Assembly (NCBI RefSeq): GCF_033958435.1
Contig: NC_134144.1
Coordinates: 10,782,010 to 10,846,009, forward strand
From: Carettochelys insculpta
Taxonomy: Eukaryota > Chordata > Testudines > Carettochelyidae
Direction of reading: 5' to 3'
Length of the DNA stretch: 64,000 bases
The notes under the pieces were generated by a model. The model saw only the letters and a program-made list of their open reading frames with translations. It had not been told where the DNA came from and made no database searches. Of the stretch, positions 38,501 to 50,500 are shown one piece after another (position 1 is the stretch's first letter; every line of letters starts with the position of its first letter). The position numbers and the translations under genes were made by a program.

Positions 38501-41500
38501 ACATGGAAATCATACCTCTTTATCACAGACATCTGGAGACCAGAGCCAGATTTAAATAGATCATTGAATTATTGAGAAACCCCTCCAAACCACAGGAATC
38601 ATCCTCCAGCCCAATGGCATAGTACCAAGATCAAATTACACTTTTTAAAAAAAAATTCAGATACGGACCAAGATGAAACCACTTCACATTGTAACTCAGA
38701 GGACCAAATATAGCTCTGGGGTAAGGGGCACAATTCTTCTCAACCTCAGCAAATTTGTTTTGTAATCTCCACGGGGCCCACCTCTGTAGTCAAGGCAAGA
38801 ACACATGTTTCAGTCCATAACACAAAGTGGACAAACTTTTGGTTCCCTGATCCTAGAACCTCTATAACTATCTCCAGACCCTTTAGCATCATGATTTCTG
38901 CAATGCTCCATGTCAGAGAAAAAGAATCCTTAACAGAATTCTAGCAGACAGGATGCTGGGCTGGCAGCCTCTGGCAGTAACCTGCTCTGTAAACTTGTAT
39001 GGTTCACACTTCACCTGGCTGTGCCTCTTGTTTCCCTCCTACCCGTTACCTAATCTATTTGGATTATAAAATGTTTCTTTCTCCATATTTGCACAATGAC
39101 TAGCACAACAAAGCCTTAATCTTGGTTAGGGCCTCTAAACACAAATGTGGTACAGGTTGAACCTCTCTCATCCAGCATCCTTGGGGCTTGATTGGTGCTG
39201 GATGAGAGAATTTGCCAGACAACAGGAGGTCAATATTTGCTAGCACATTGCCACCACTTCCTCTGGTTACTGGACTCTTAGAAGAGCTAAATAAATTACA
39301 TAATAAATAAGTAAATTAGAGCTAAATAACAACACAGAACACTGAGAATGATGACTGGTGGCTGTAAACAAACTTTATGGGACCACAGGAAAGTTGGCCA
39401 CACCCATGATAAGTGGTTGTCCAGCTAAATAAAATCACTCCAGATTATGGATGTTGCCAGATGCGAGAATTCTGGATTAGAGAGGTTCAACTGTATTGTA
39501 AGTAACATTAACAATGGGAGATGTTCACCCTTTAGATAGTAAATGAGAACCAGAGCTGGGCTTGCCCCAAACCCCCAGATCTGAATCCTCCAGAACATTG
39601 GGAAAGCTTGGCTTTGGGTGCAGATTTTGCAGCAAGATCTGGTCTCAAGCAAAGCACTGGCTCTGACCACATTTTAGTATGAAAAAAAATTGAATTTCGA
39701 TCACACTGTAAACTGTAGTTTCACAGCTCAGGTTTACCTCTGTTGAGGTCGCAGAATTAGAACACTACCTCCTGTGGGGATGTAGGGACAGACAGATAAG
39801 TATATCCCACCTACTTTACTATTTCAAGAAGTATCACCCTATCCTACTGACCTACCGAGTGCAGAAATGAAAGCAAGGTTCAAACCTGTCCAATCACAGC
39901 CCAACACCTCCAAACGCATCCCAATCCCAGCTGGAGACCATCGTTCAGGGTGAACACGGATGTACTGGGCAGGAACAGGGTCAAACCTTCGGACTTCAGG
40001 GATGTCATAATGCATGTTGCCTTCAAAAAGCTGCAAAAAGAGAGAGATGCTCTCGTGATGTATGTTAGCTACCCACAAACCCAGAGCATGAAGCGTTCTG
40101 GCAAACCAATTACTTATTACATGTTCCTCTGAACCTTGTGTTCCATGGCCTAAAAATCACTGTCCATTGCCACAAAGAAAAAGCACTGGAAGCACAGTAG
40201 ATATAACAAGGTATCTGTAGCCGTAAGATTTCCAAACTTGGTGATATCCTATAGGCCAGAGGTGAGCACACTTTTTTGTTAGGCCCCACTTTTCATCCCT
40301 TTAATTAGCAGGGCCCCTCTCAACCTAATGTGATATGAACCAATGGAAATTTCAGTGGTGTTCATATGAAAATAAAAACCCTTTCGGGATGCGTAAGAAA
40401 CCAGGTCTATAGAATGTAAACACTTTATTAATCAGTCTATAACTGTGAATACACAGACATATAAACAGGAACATATTTCAACATTTTTACTGAGATGGAT
40501 GAGGCTGAGACCCAGCAACACAGCAACCCCCCCCAACTTTTGAAATTTCATGACCTGCCAAAGGGAGCCTGCCCCCCTCTTTGCTCACCCTTGCAAGAGT
40601 CCCTGCACATAGGATGGATAAGGGACAAATGATGACAATGCAGAAGTAATGCAGGAAACTAGCTGTGATAAAATAAATGGGCATTAGAAGGCTGCTCAGG
40701 TTCAGTTTAGATCATGCAGATCAGGTCCCTGAAATAGTCAGTTTTGGGTGTACTATTCTGGGTCTGGTTTCCAGCCTGTCACTCCAAGTGAACATATGCT
40801 GTTCCCAACTCAAGAGAACCAGAGTTTGTTTCTAACAAAACCGCACAGCACGCCTCAGCCCAAACTTTACATCACCCAGACACCTCCAAGCTGCTCACTG
40901 GTGCATGGTTACCATAATTCCATTGGCTTCCAGCATAAATGACATCATACCCCATCTCTGCCTCTACAGAGCGGCTATTGTCTGAGATCATTTGAATTCT
41001 CATTTTTCCCCAGTGACTAAAGCAGTGGTAACTGGCAGACAGCTCCCCTTTAGGTTGGCTCTGTGTTGGGAACAAATTTACGGTTACTGCCACAGCTAGC
41101 TGCGCAAAAGTCATTTGTGGGATTGGAACTGCCACAATGTTGCAAAAAGTTCATATCTTACAAACATTCAGGGGGAGAAACATTCACCCACACGCGCAGG
41201 AAGAAGTTTGCTAAAATCCAATGACTTAAAATTCCTTTGCATCCTGCCTGTCCCATAAGCGCTACATACAGGGACAATGGGAGTCCCGCCCAGCTAGGAA
41301 AAGGAAATTCCAGAAACGTCCCAGGAGGCAAAAAGAGGTTTGTAATACAGAAAAAGTTGAGAACATTATGCGCCCTACATCATCCTCTTGTCTCAAGGGG
41401 TCAGTAACATCTAGAAGGCATCTTCCTTTGAAAACCGGGTATTTAGCTTTCCCGCAGTGATACCACTCCCTGTCCAGGGGTTCTTTTGTTCTGCTGATAG

Positions 41501-44500
41501 CAGCCGGGAGGATCGCAGAGATGATGGTGACACTTCTTGGAAGTGTCTGCAGTTCTTTCAGCTCCTAGCAGGCCCAGGATGGGAGCTCCAATAACAGCTC
41601 CCCATCTTCAATGGCCAGTGCAGGAGATGCAGGGCACTGCATCTTCCCAGGGCAGGGAGGTCTATGGAGTGCAATGAATGGGGGGTAAAGTCATGGCTTT
41701 TCACGAAAGCCTGGGGCTGATGGCTCAGTCCTCACCCCACCACAGCCCTGCCAGCCTATGTCAACACAGCAAAGCTATTTCGGAATAACTTTGCAAGCGT
41801 CTACACAATGTAACGCAACCACTAATTTGAAATGGTTTTGAACTAGCGGACTCCATATTTTCAATTTGGTAAAGCTCACTGTACGAGAAATAGCATCTAT
41901 TTTGAAACAGACACCAGAGCCTCACAGTGAAGAAAGACAAGCGTGGGGAAAGTGAGTGGGGAACAGAAACGCCCAAGCCACCTGTCATTCTCCTTGGAGG
42001 TCCCATTCTGCCAGAAAGGCCCTACCTTGGGTTGCATGGTTTTGGCGTCCTCTATATACTCCCAGTCCTTTCCATTCATGCTGTAGGACACTTTAAACTT
42101 CTTCACGAAGGAACGAGCCTCCACCATGGTGATGCTGTCTCCTCCTCGGGCCCCTTGGATGACCACTCCTTTCACAGTCTTAGGGACTCCCAGGTCAACC
42201 TGCAGCCACTCTTCTCCTGGCTGGGCTTGAGGAATTCGTGGGAACCACCCCGAGCGGCTGCTGACCAGCCGCGCCATGCTAGGGGACCAGTCGTACCCTC
42301 TGATCGAGGAGGCAGAGATCTGGGAGTCTGAGATAAGTCCGGAAAGCATCCCCAGCATGTTGGAACAGGGTGAATCTGCACAGAGAGAAAAGGAGCAGGG
42401 AAAAACCGTACAGCAACATGCTGAAGTATGCCAGCATTACACCTACAGGGGAATTAACTGCTAGGTACTAAAATGTCAAAATGCTCAACCCAATTGTAAT
42501 TCCCTCTACTGCAGCCATCGGAGGCAGCAGGACACCTCCCAACAGCCTTGCTCAACATCCTTGCTTTGGGAAGCTCTGTGCAAATTATCCCCTGCCTCCA
42601 GTTGTTGGCTTCTCACCCACATCTGCTTCCGAATCTGTTAAAAACATCTCTTTCACAGCAGAGTCCTGGCTGCTGATCATACAGTCACAGCTTCCTTTAT
42701 AAAACGTGGATCCTCTCAGAAAGCCTGGGCGTGTTCTCCTTCCTCAGGGGCAGAACATCTGCACTGCCAGCTGCTGAGAAGACTAAGGCTGGCAGAATTT
42801 GGGGTGGGGATGTGTGTGGGAGAGTGAATTAAACTTAAGGCAGATTGGAGAATTCATGTCCTTGGCTCGACTCTATACCGGAGAGGCTAACACTGACCAG
42901 AGGAGCAGGAGTGGGGAAGGAGAAGGGACAGAACTAGCAATTGCCTAACCTGTGATTCGGCAGCCGTAGAGCTCAAGTCTGAGGGCAATCCCATTGTGCC
43001 AGGCTTGGGGACGGATCCGGACAAATCGGGTCAGCACTGGGGTGTGAATCTTGTTCAGGACCACTTCGGTGACATCTGTGTTAGCCTGAAATACCTGCAA
43101 TGGAGAGAAAATATCAGGATATCCTTGGCTAAGCAAAATAATCGCCCAATGCAAAAGGACGGGCAGGGGCTTTCTAAGGCTGCGTCCACACTACCCTCTC
43201 CCTTTCGGAAGTGGTATGTCAGTGGCGCGGATTGGAAATGCTAATGAGGCGCTAATGTGACTATTCAGTGACTCATTTACATAATGGCGGTCACCTGGCG
43301 CATCCAAAGTGCTGCTTTCGAATTGAAAACTAGCCATGTCGATGGGGTTCCTTCGAAAGGAAACCTCCATTTTGAAAGCGCCCCCTTCCCAATTGCTTTC
43401 GAAATCGGGATTTTCTTTAGAAGGAGCCCAGCGATACAGCTAGTTTTCAATTCGAAAGCAGCACTTTCAGTGCTCCCGGGTGGCTGCTATGATGCATATG
43501 AAGCACTGAATATTCACAACAGCAGCTCATTAGTGTTTCTGATCTGTGGCATTTACAAACCCTTTCCAAAAGGGGGGGGGGTAGTGTAGACACAGCCTAA
43601 GACAGGCTAATGCCCCACTGGCAGGCAGCTTTGAGGACCAGTGCGCAGGGTGCTGGCCTACCACGGAGCCATGGTGCAACCTGGGGGGTGGGGAAGTAGT
43701 GGAGGCCAAAATGGTTGGGCCTCATTTCCTGTTGGTTTGAATTGGAACAACATAGATGACTGTCAATAACTGCCTCAGTAAAATCCTCCGGACCAATGGG
43801 CCATACACTCTCAACAAATGAGACCTGTGGCAATTGACTCACCAGCTTCCTGCTGAAGAAGAAGGCAGGAAGAGAAGATGGCGATGGATTGGACATACCC
43901 TTACAAAGTCAACCACCACATCACAAGGCAAGCCTTGAGCTGGAACCCACAAGGAAAAGAGGGCTCCCAAGAGACACCTGACTTACTGACCTGAAGGCAG
44001 GCACTAAAAAGACAGGATACAGCTGGTCAGAACTGGAAAAGATCGCCCAGGACAGGGGACACTGGCAAACGGTTGTCAATGGCCTATGCTCCAAGCTGTA
44101 GGAGTGGAAAATGCTTACTGCTACTCACCTGGAGCAGTGGCTCTTTAGCTCTAATAACCTCAAGCACTCAAAATAAAAGGCTAGTTTTCTTTGCCTCAGT
44201 TTCCTCATCTATCAAAAGGGGAAAATAGCCTTTTCGCACCTTGGTGACCATGTATGGAGATCTACAGAGACCATCAGCGTGCCAGGTCTAAGTAACATTA
44301 TTTTGGCCACGCTACGGCTTCCTCTTCATAACCAATGACCACCCGTGCCTCACACACACAAAAGAAAACTTGTGGGGTGACTTTATGATCCAGCATTGTG
44401 CAAACAAGCTGTCGTCTTACCAGATGGCCATCATCAATAATTACCGCGTGGCTTTCTACCTCCCCCCCATTATTTTAATAGTTTGGTACGTGCTGTATAC

Positions 44501-47500
44501 ACTTGTCACTTAGTTTTCAGTGCCATCGGGTGAAACAAGGGAAAAAGGTAACATCCACCGTGAATGTTGTTTTAAACCAGTTCCCTGTGCCTCACACCTG
44601 CCCCTCCTCTCACCCCGCCGCACGGAGCTGAAGTCATTACTTCCAGAGAGAGGTTGGATGTGCTCCTCTCTCGCTGAGTACGCCAGGATTTCAGGGTGAG
44701 CGCATCATTTGTTTCAAGCCAGGCACTGCACAGACACTGCAACGCTGGCTTCGCTCTGTGTTCTCTCCTACCCAGCGTATGCATTGCTAAGCACAAGAGC
44801 TTCCGTGGAGTTTATCTGAGAGTAGAACAGGAGGGCAGAGGAAGAAAATGCCTGGCACAGGCTCACCTTGCTCACAGGCAAGAATTAAATAATTCAACCA
44901 TCGATTCCCGCGCTTCGCGGACAAGCGAGTGAGGCTGTAACCTGGCCCGTTGCCTTGAACAGGAGCTAAGAACCATTTCATAAGGTTCCCACTGACATAA
45001 TTTTTGTAAAGCCTGCAGACAGAACATATTAATGCAGCTCTCCCGGAATCCAACACACTGGGGCATGGAGATTGTTCCAGCAGGGAGAGAGTAATTCAGC
45101 GCTAAACCCGTCATGGTTGCTGCTGTCAATGTTCACAGTGCTGCAACCCATATTCGGCTTTCCAAGCAAAGTGCTGGGATCCTGCCTCTGGGAAGTGATG
45201 GCATTAGTTATGGGGTGAGAAGGAGGGGGGTGCTACGCCAGGCTCTGTCTGGGTGATTATTGGGCTTCAACAGAAATGCTAATCCAAAGTTTATAGATCA
45301 TGCTGGTGCTGTTTAACAACACAGCATGGCTTATGAGTTCCTAATATCCTATTTTATCATTGTCCGACCCCTTTCCCATCCCTTCCTTGCTCAGAGGCTC
45401 CCAAACACCCTTCTTCCAGCAGGAGGGCTCGTCAAATGGTAGCTGCTGTGAGACAGAGAGAGAGAGAATGTGTGTGTGCGACAGCAAGCGGGAGAGAGAA
45501 CAGGCCCATGCTCTGAGTGAGAGGATATTTTTCCACCCTAAACTGAAGGCTCCAGCTTTATGTCACCTGAAAAGCTGATGTGCAGCACATTGCCTCAAAA
45601 CATGAGGCAGGAGAACTGGAATTGTTTATCCGGCTCAGATGTAACCACCTTTTATTTGGTTTAATGTAATCCCAGTTTCCGGTGCTGGGCGCATCGGTCC
45701 CTTTCTTCTCCAGGCATATGTCTGTGTGTCTCTGAGGGGTTTTTATCCTCCTTGGTTCAGGTACCTTTCCTGATAATTTATTCCACATGAGGATTACCCT
45801 CGTTCCAGCCCATTTGCTGATTATCCCCATTTTGGCTTGTTTCATAGTTTGTTACTTAATTTTCAAACTCCCTCTGCAATATGAAAAATGTGGGCCTCCT
45901 TCTGAATTTACTCAAATGCAGGGTGTGATGGACTTCAGCACAGTGACTCTGGGTTTACACACATCAGATAGATCAGCATGGGCCCTTACACCTTTATTAA
46001 TCTCCTGGGTAGTGCTGAAAACATTTCTTAGGTTGCCTGAAATCCTCCTCCGGTTTCTAATGAGACTAGTCCTTTCACCTCACATTTTGCTTCAGACTGT
46101 GGAGACAAGTTCCTTTCCCAGACAGAATGGGATTCTGTAATGCACCACAGCATGCGTTTCAAGCTAGGAAAGGTGCTGAATCCGGGCCTTAGTTATGCAT
46201 TATGGGCAACTCCCATCAGCAGGAGATGCTAGTAAGGAAGCACAGGTCAAAGTGTTTTTGCCGATCCGTTTTTTAAGGCCAGCTAGCATCTTTGTTGTCC
46301 TTGCCGCATTCTTTCCTAAGCGATGGCATCCTGTCTTGGGTACCACACAAAGATTAGTACCGCGTACGGCAGGCAGGAGGAAGCACGTGTCTTAGGCTTT
46401 GAGGTACTTGAAAGAGTAACACTACCTCATATAACGGGGACAGCCACTTTTCCGAGGCAGAGTACCAAAATTTGACCTTTTGACCTCTTGGTACTTGGTA
46501 TCACCGGTCCCCAGCGCCGGTGATACTTTTTAAAGTCACTAATAGCCCTACTTATAACAGTGTCATTAATAAATAAATTCAGATGCAGAGTGTTACCGTT
46601 TAGGTGGTGGGTGGTAGCATTAGCTGGTCTTTTGTTAACCCACAGGAGGTGTGGCTTTGAGTACGCTCCTGGCTGCATGGGGGAGGAGGGGCAGGGCTGA
46701 GCTCCCGCCTCACGTGCCGATGAAAATCAGCTAACGTGCCACCCATGCTGGGGGTTTGCTGACCCCTATCATATACGATAGGGCTGAGGCCTGGTCTGCA
46801 CTTCAGACGGAGGCTGGCATAGCTATGGCACTTAGGGCTATGACTGACACACACCCCTGAGAGATGCAGCTATTCTGAGCCATGCCTGGGTGCAGACACA
46901 GCTGAGCTAACCTAGCCCTCATTGCTTGGGGAGGTGCTGTCCCCACAGTGATGGAGAATCCCTTCTGCAGGAACAGGCTGCAGCTGCATTAAGGAGTTAT
47001 GCTGGCACAAGCTGCAGAACCAGAGCTATGCTGCTCAAGTCTTTGTAGTATATGCTTGGCCCTAGGATCTCCTGTGCTTTATTACTGCCTCTCTGCTCTG
47101 GGATGACAGCTTTCACAACTTCTCTGCAGTAAGCCCCAAACCCTTGTCTTGATCACACAAGCCATTCACTTTGGCTACTTGCACCAAGATGACTTATGTT
47201 GCATTACTCAAATAGGGTTTTTTTTTGCCGGTCCTCTAAACGGTCAGCCCATTTTGAAGCTGGCTGCATTGCTACCCCTTACCTCCACTTTTCCTACCAC
47301 CTGCACTGACAGGACTGGCCTCAGAGCTGCACATGACTGACTTGGAGGCTATTTTTTAGTGCCCAGCATGGCACACCTTTGGGGCTGGATCAACGGAGGG
47401 CAAGTGCTCAGCATGGTCAGAAAATCATGCCCTTGAAAAACATCAAGACGTCCTGTGGCACCTTATAAACTAATAGATATTTTGGAGCATAAACTTTCGT

Positions 47501-50500
47501 GGGCAAGGAGCCACTTCATCAGATGCATCATCAGGTCACATGCACCTGATAAACTGGGTCTTTGCCCATGAAAACTTATGCCACAGGACTTGTTGTTTTT
47601 GCAGATACAGACAAACACAGCTACCCCGACACTTGTGCCCTTTAAAGTTTCTCAAACTGAAGTTTCCACCACCCCACTGCACTGAGTCACCCTCCCCTAC
47701 TGAGTGGAAACCTTGGCCGCCCTTTGGGTTTCTTCTGAGCTGCTAGACACCGACCTGCTGCTGAGAAATCTATTGTTGAGCAAATTCATTTTAACTAACA
47801 GTCTGATCCAAACCCCTTTGAGATCCATGGGAAAAGATTCCCATCGATTTCAGGAGGCTTTGAATCAAGCCCACAGTAAGTTCCATGACACAGGAAGAAG
47901 CGGCACCAGTTGTGTAACTCAGAACTGCAGGAAAGCAGAAACCTTCTGTTACACAAGGAGAACATCACATCGTCTCCCTCCCCCTGTAGGCTGCAAGTCA
48001 CCCAACACACCTGATGCACCAGATCCACTGCTGGCGTAAATCAAGGGAGATCCATTAACTTGCATGGCTCTGCAATGATTTACACAGCCCAAGGATCCGG
48101 CTCTGAAAGAGAGAAAATGCCCACAAGAGAGTGGCAGAGTTGGAAGACAAATGTGAAAACTATTAACAAAATTAAAAGCATCTTCTAAGGAGCGGCCAAG
48201 ACAGCACATGCTCACTGCAGCATCGAAGACCTGCCCGTCCACTCCCTATGCATTTATATTTATTTACTTCTGTTTCAGTCCAGTCGGCAGGTCTGCATGT
48301 AAAATTCAATTGCTAATCAATGAGAGCTGCCTCACTTAATGAATTTGCTGCAGAAAGGCAGGAAAGGGGAGGATGCCAAGGCTGGATGAGGCTAGGGGTG
48401 AGCGTTCCACCCCCCAGCCCCCACTTGTAAATCATACTCAGGACACACTTCACTTTAAAACTTCCCCTTGTCAGCTAGGGGATTTTTTAAAGCTGCATTA
48501 GTTCCAGCAAGTGTGGGAATCCTGCCAGCTGCCAAGTCAGAAGTGAAGCAAAGGCAAGAAAAGCACCATTAAATCCCTAAAGCAGTTTATGATTGGGGCC
48601 AACCTCTTCCCTTATTTATATTTAGGGCTTTTTATGTCATCATGCGATTTCTTGGGGCATTCTGGGGGGGAAGCTGCGTGTTTTCTAGGGTGACGGAAGT
48701 GACAGCAGCCCCCTCTGCGTGTGTCTCTCTCTAGGCACAGACTAGATTTATGGCAGGATTAGGTTACCCCACGGAGACGGAGGCCTGGAACAGAGCATGT
48801 TAACTGGATTAGGGTTTCAGGATTTGAGAGAGAGGAGCATGAAGGAGAAAAGTAGGGAGATTATTTTTGCTGGCAGATAGAAAGGACCCAAAACAGGGAG
48901 CAGGGCATATTGGTGGCAGGAGGATCTCAGGGGAGAGGAGAGCGGTAATTCTGCATTTATTAAATCCCCGAAAGGAGAGTGGTGGGGGAAGGTGCAACTC
49001 AGTCTCTACACCTCACTCCAGAGGAAGGCGTGCAGGACTGGGCCCTGCCTACAGCGGGCAGAGCACCAGCACCGGAGTGCAACCACTGCCTCCGAGTATG
49101 TCCTTCCCCGGATCAAAAGTTATTCCCATTCAAAATACCACATAAGATCCTATATACCTGGATCAGGGAGTCACCCGGTGCCCAAGAGAAATGGAAGCTA
49201 CTGGTATGCTAGAGAGGACGAACCGGGCCCCAGCAATGTTGGATTGTAGCACTGCTAGGAAAACTGGGAATTGTAGGTCTCCACCTGTGCAGCTCCAGGG
49301 GGTGAACAATCACTGTAGGGACAAATGCTGAGTAACCCTCGTTTCACCTGCACAAACACTGAAAGCGAGTCAGGGTTTTGGAGATGGGTGAAACGCCTGC
49401 AGCAGAGGAGCGCGTGGGCTGAAGGCTCGTGGCTAGATGTTCCCCGGAGAGCTGTGGATAAAGAAGCCATAGGACTTGGCCTTCACCGAGCTCATCGGAC
49501 GCGGAAGTGCAACGTGAGAGATGAAGCACTGTTTGTTACTTTTTGTTACAGTGACTGATACAAATGGCCGTTATACTAGGCTTGGAGATGTGGCCTGTGG
49601 GTCCACAGGGTCTCTGGTTTGTGCTGTAATTATAAAGAGTGCATGACAAAGGTGGAGCCCCCAGCTCTGCCCCTCATCTCTGTTACTGAGGTGAAACAAA
49701 ATGCTGGCTCTGTACCCGTCAATATTTTAGAGCGTTGGAGATTTGCACCTGTATTCTGCATCGGGGGTCCATGTCTCACACGTGCGCGTGTACGAGAGAG
49801 AGAGACAAATGTATAACAGGCATGTCTGTTCCACAGTCATGTAGCTCCATGTGGACGTATTACCCACGTGCGCAATTTTCTGGGCTAAATCTGGAGCGAA
49901 GCACGCTTGCAATGCCCCAGCCTAAGCCGTAATCACTTTCCTCTGGACTGCATAGCCTCCCTCACCTGTTGACTGAGAGCAGCTGGCCTGAGGAGGCAGG
50001 TTGGTGGACCGGAGTGGAAACAGAGACTCTGATTAGTCCTGATCTCATTCAGGCAGCATGTCTGCAATTTGGCTCCCCTTCCTTCCCTCTCCCCTCTCCC
50101 ACAAGCAGAGCAGCACTTTGCAAGACAACAACAGTCAGCTCCCATGGCCTTGATCACTCATTAATCCCATTCTCCTTCTCTTTCCTCTTCCCTTGGCTTT
50201 AGTATGTTCTGTATCAACACTGACAGCAGACAGGGAATTTATGCCTCGCCTTCGAATTCTGCAGTAAACACGTCTACCCCCCTGCCCTCTCCCTCAGCAC
50301 CACGAGCACCAGCAGGGAAGTCGGAACTGCCCTCCGCTTTCTTGAGAGAACATTATTTGCCATCCGCCTGCCTATGCTTGCTCCCCCTGCTCCCCTTTGG
50401 AGGAAAACGTGGCTCTTAGTCGACCTGCAGGTAGCGCCACTTAAGCTTGGCTGGCAGCCCGCCTTCTGCAGGCAAGAGGGAGATGGGCCAGTCTTTCTAT

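Larger units (their letters stand above)
34539..39885 (-). other. NRP2: NRP2 intron 10
   Basis: About 5.3 kb. Repeats: 34631-34929, SINE tail 35142-35235, partial 36667-36731, element 37525-37985, CR1 tail 38082-38160, and a complete CAGGTTGAAC element 39151-39495. Nothing else recognisable. Confidence 0.82.
40031..42025 (-). other. NRP2: NRP2 intron 9
   Basis: About 2.0 kb. A hAT-like element lies at 40256-40592 and an A-family element fragment at 41760-41915, close to the exon 9 donor. The first 42 codons of the intron stay in frame with exon 9, ending at a TAG (41897-41899) inside that fragment. Confidence 0.85.

Noticed and set aside
42172..42381. Alternative frame over exon 9 (and the plus-strand frame 41927-42331)
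   Set aside because: Shadows of the exon 9 coding frame, which continues the b2 domain with matching phases.
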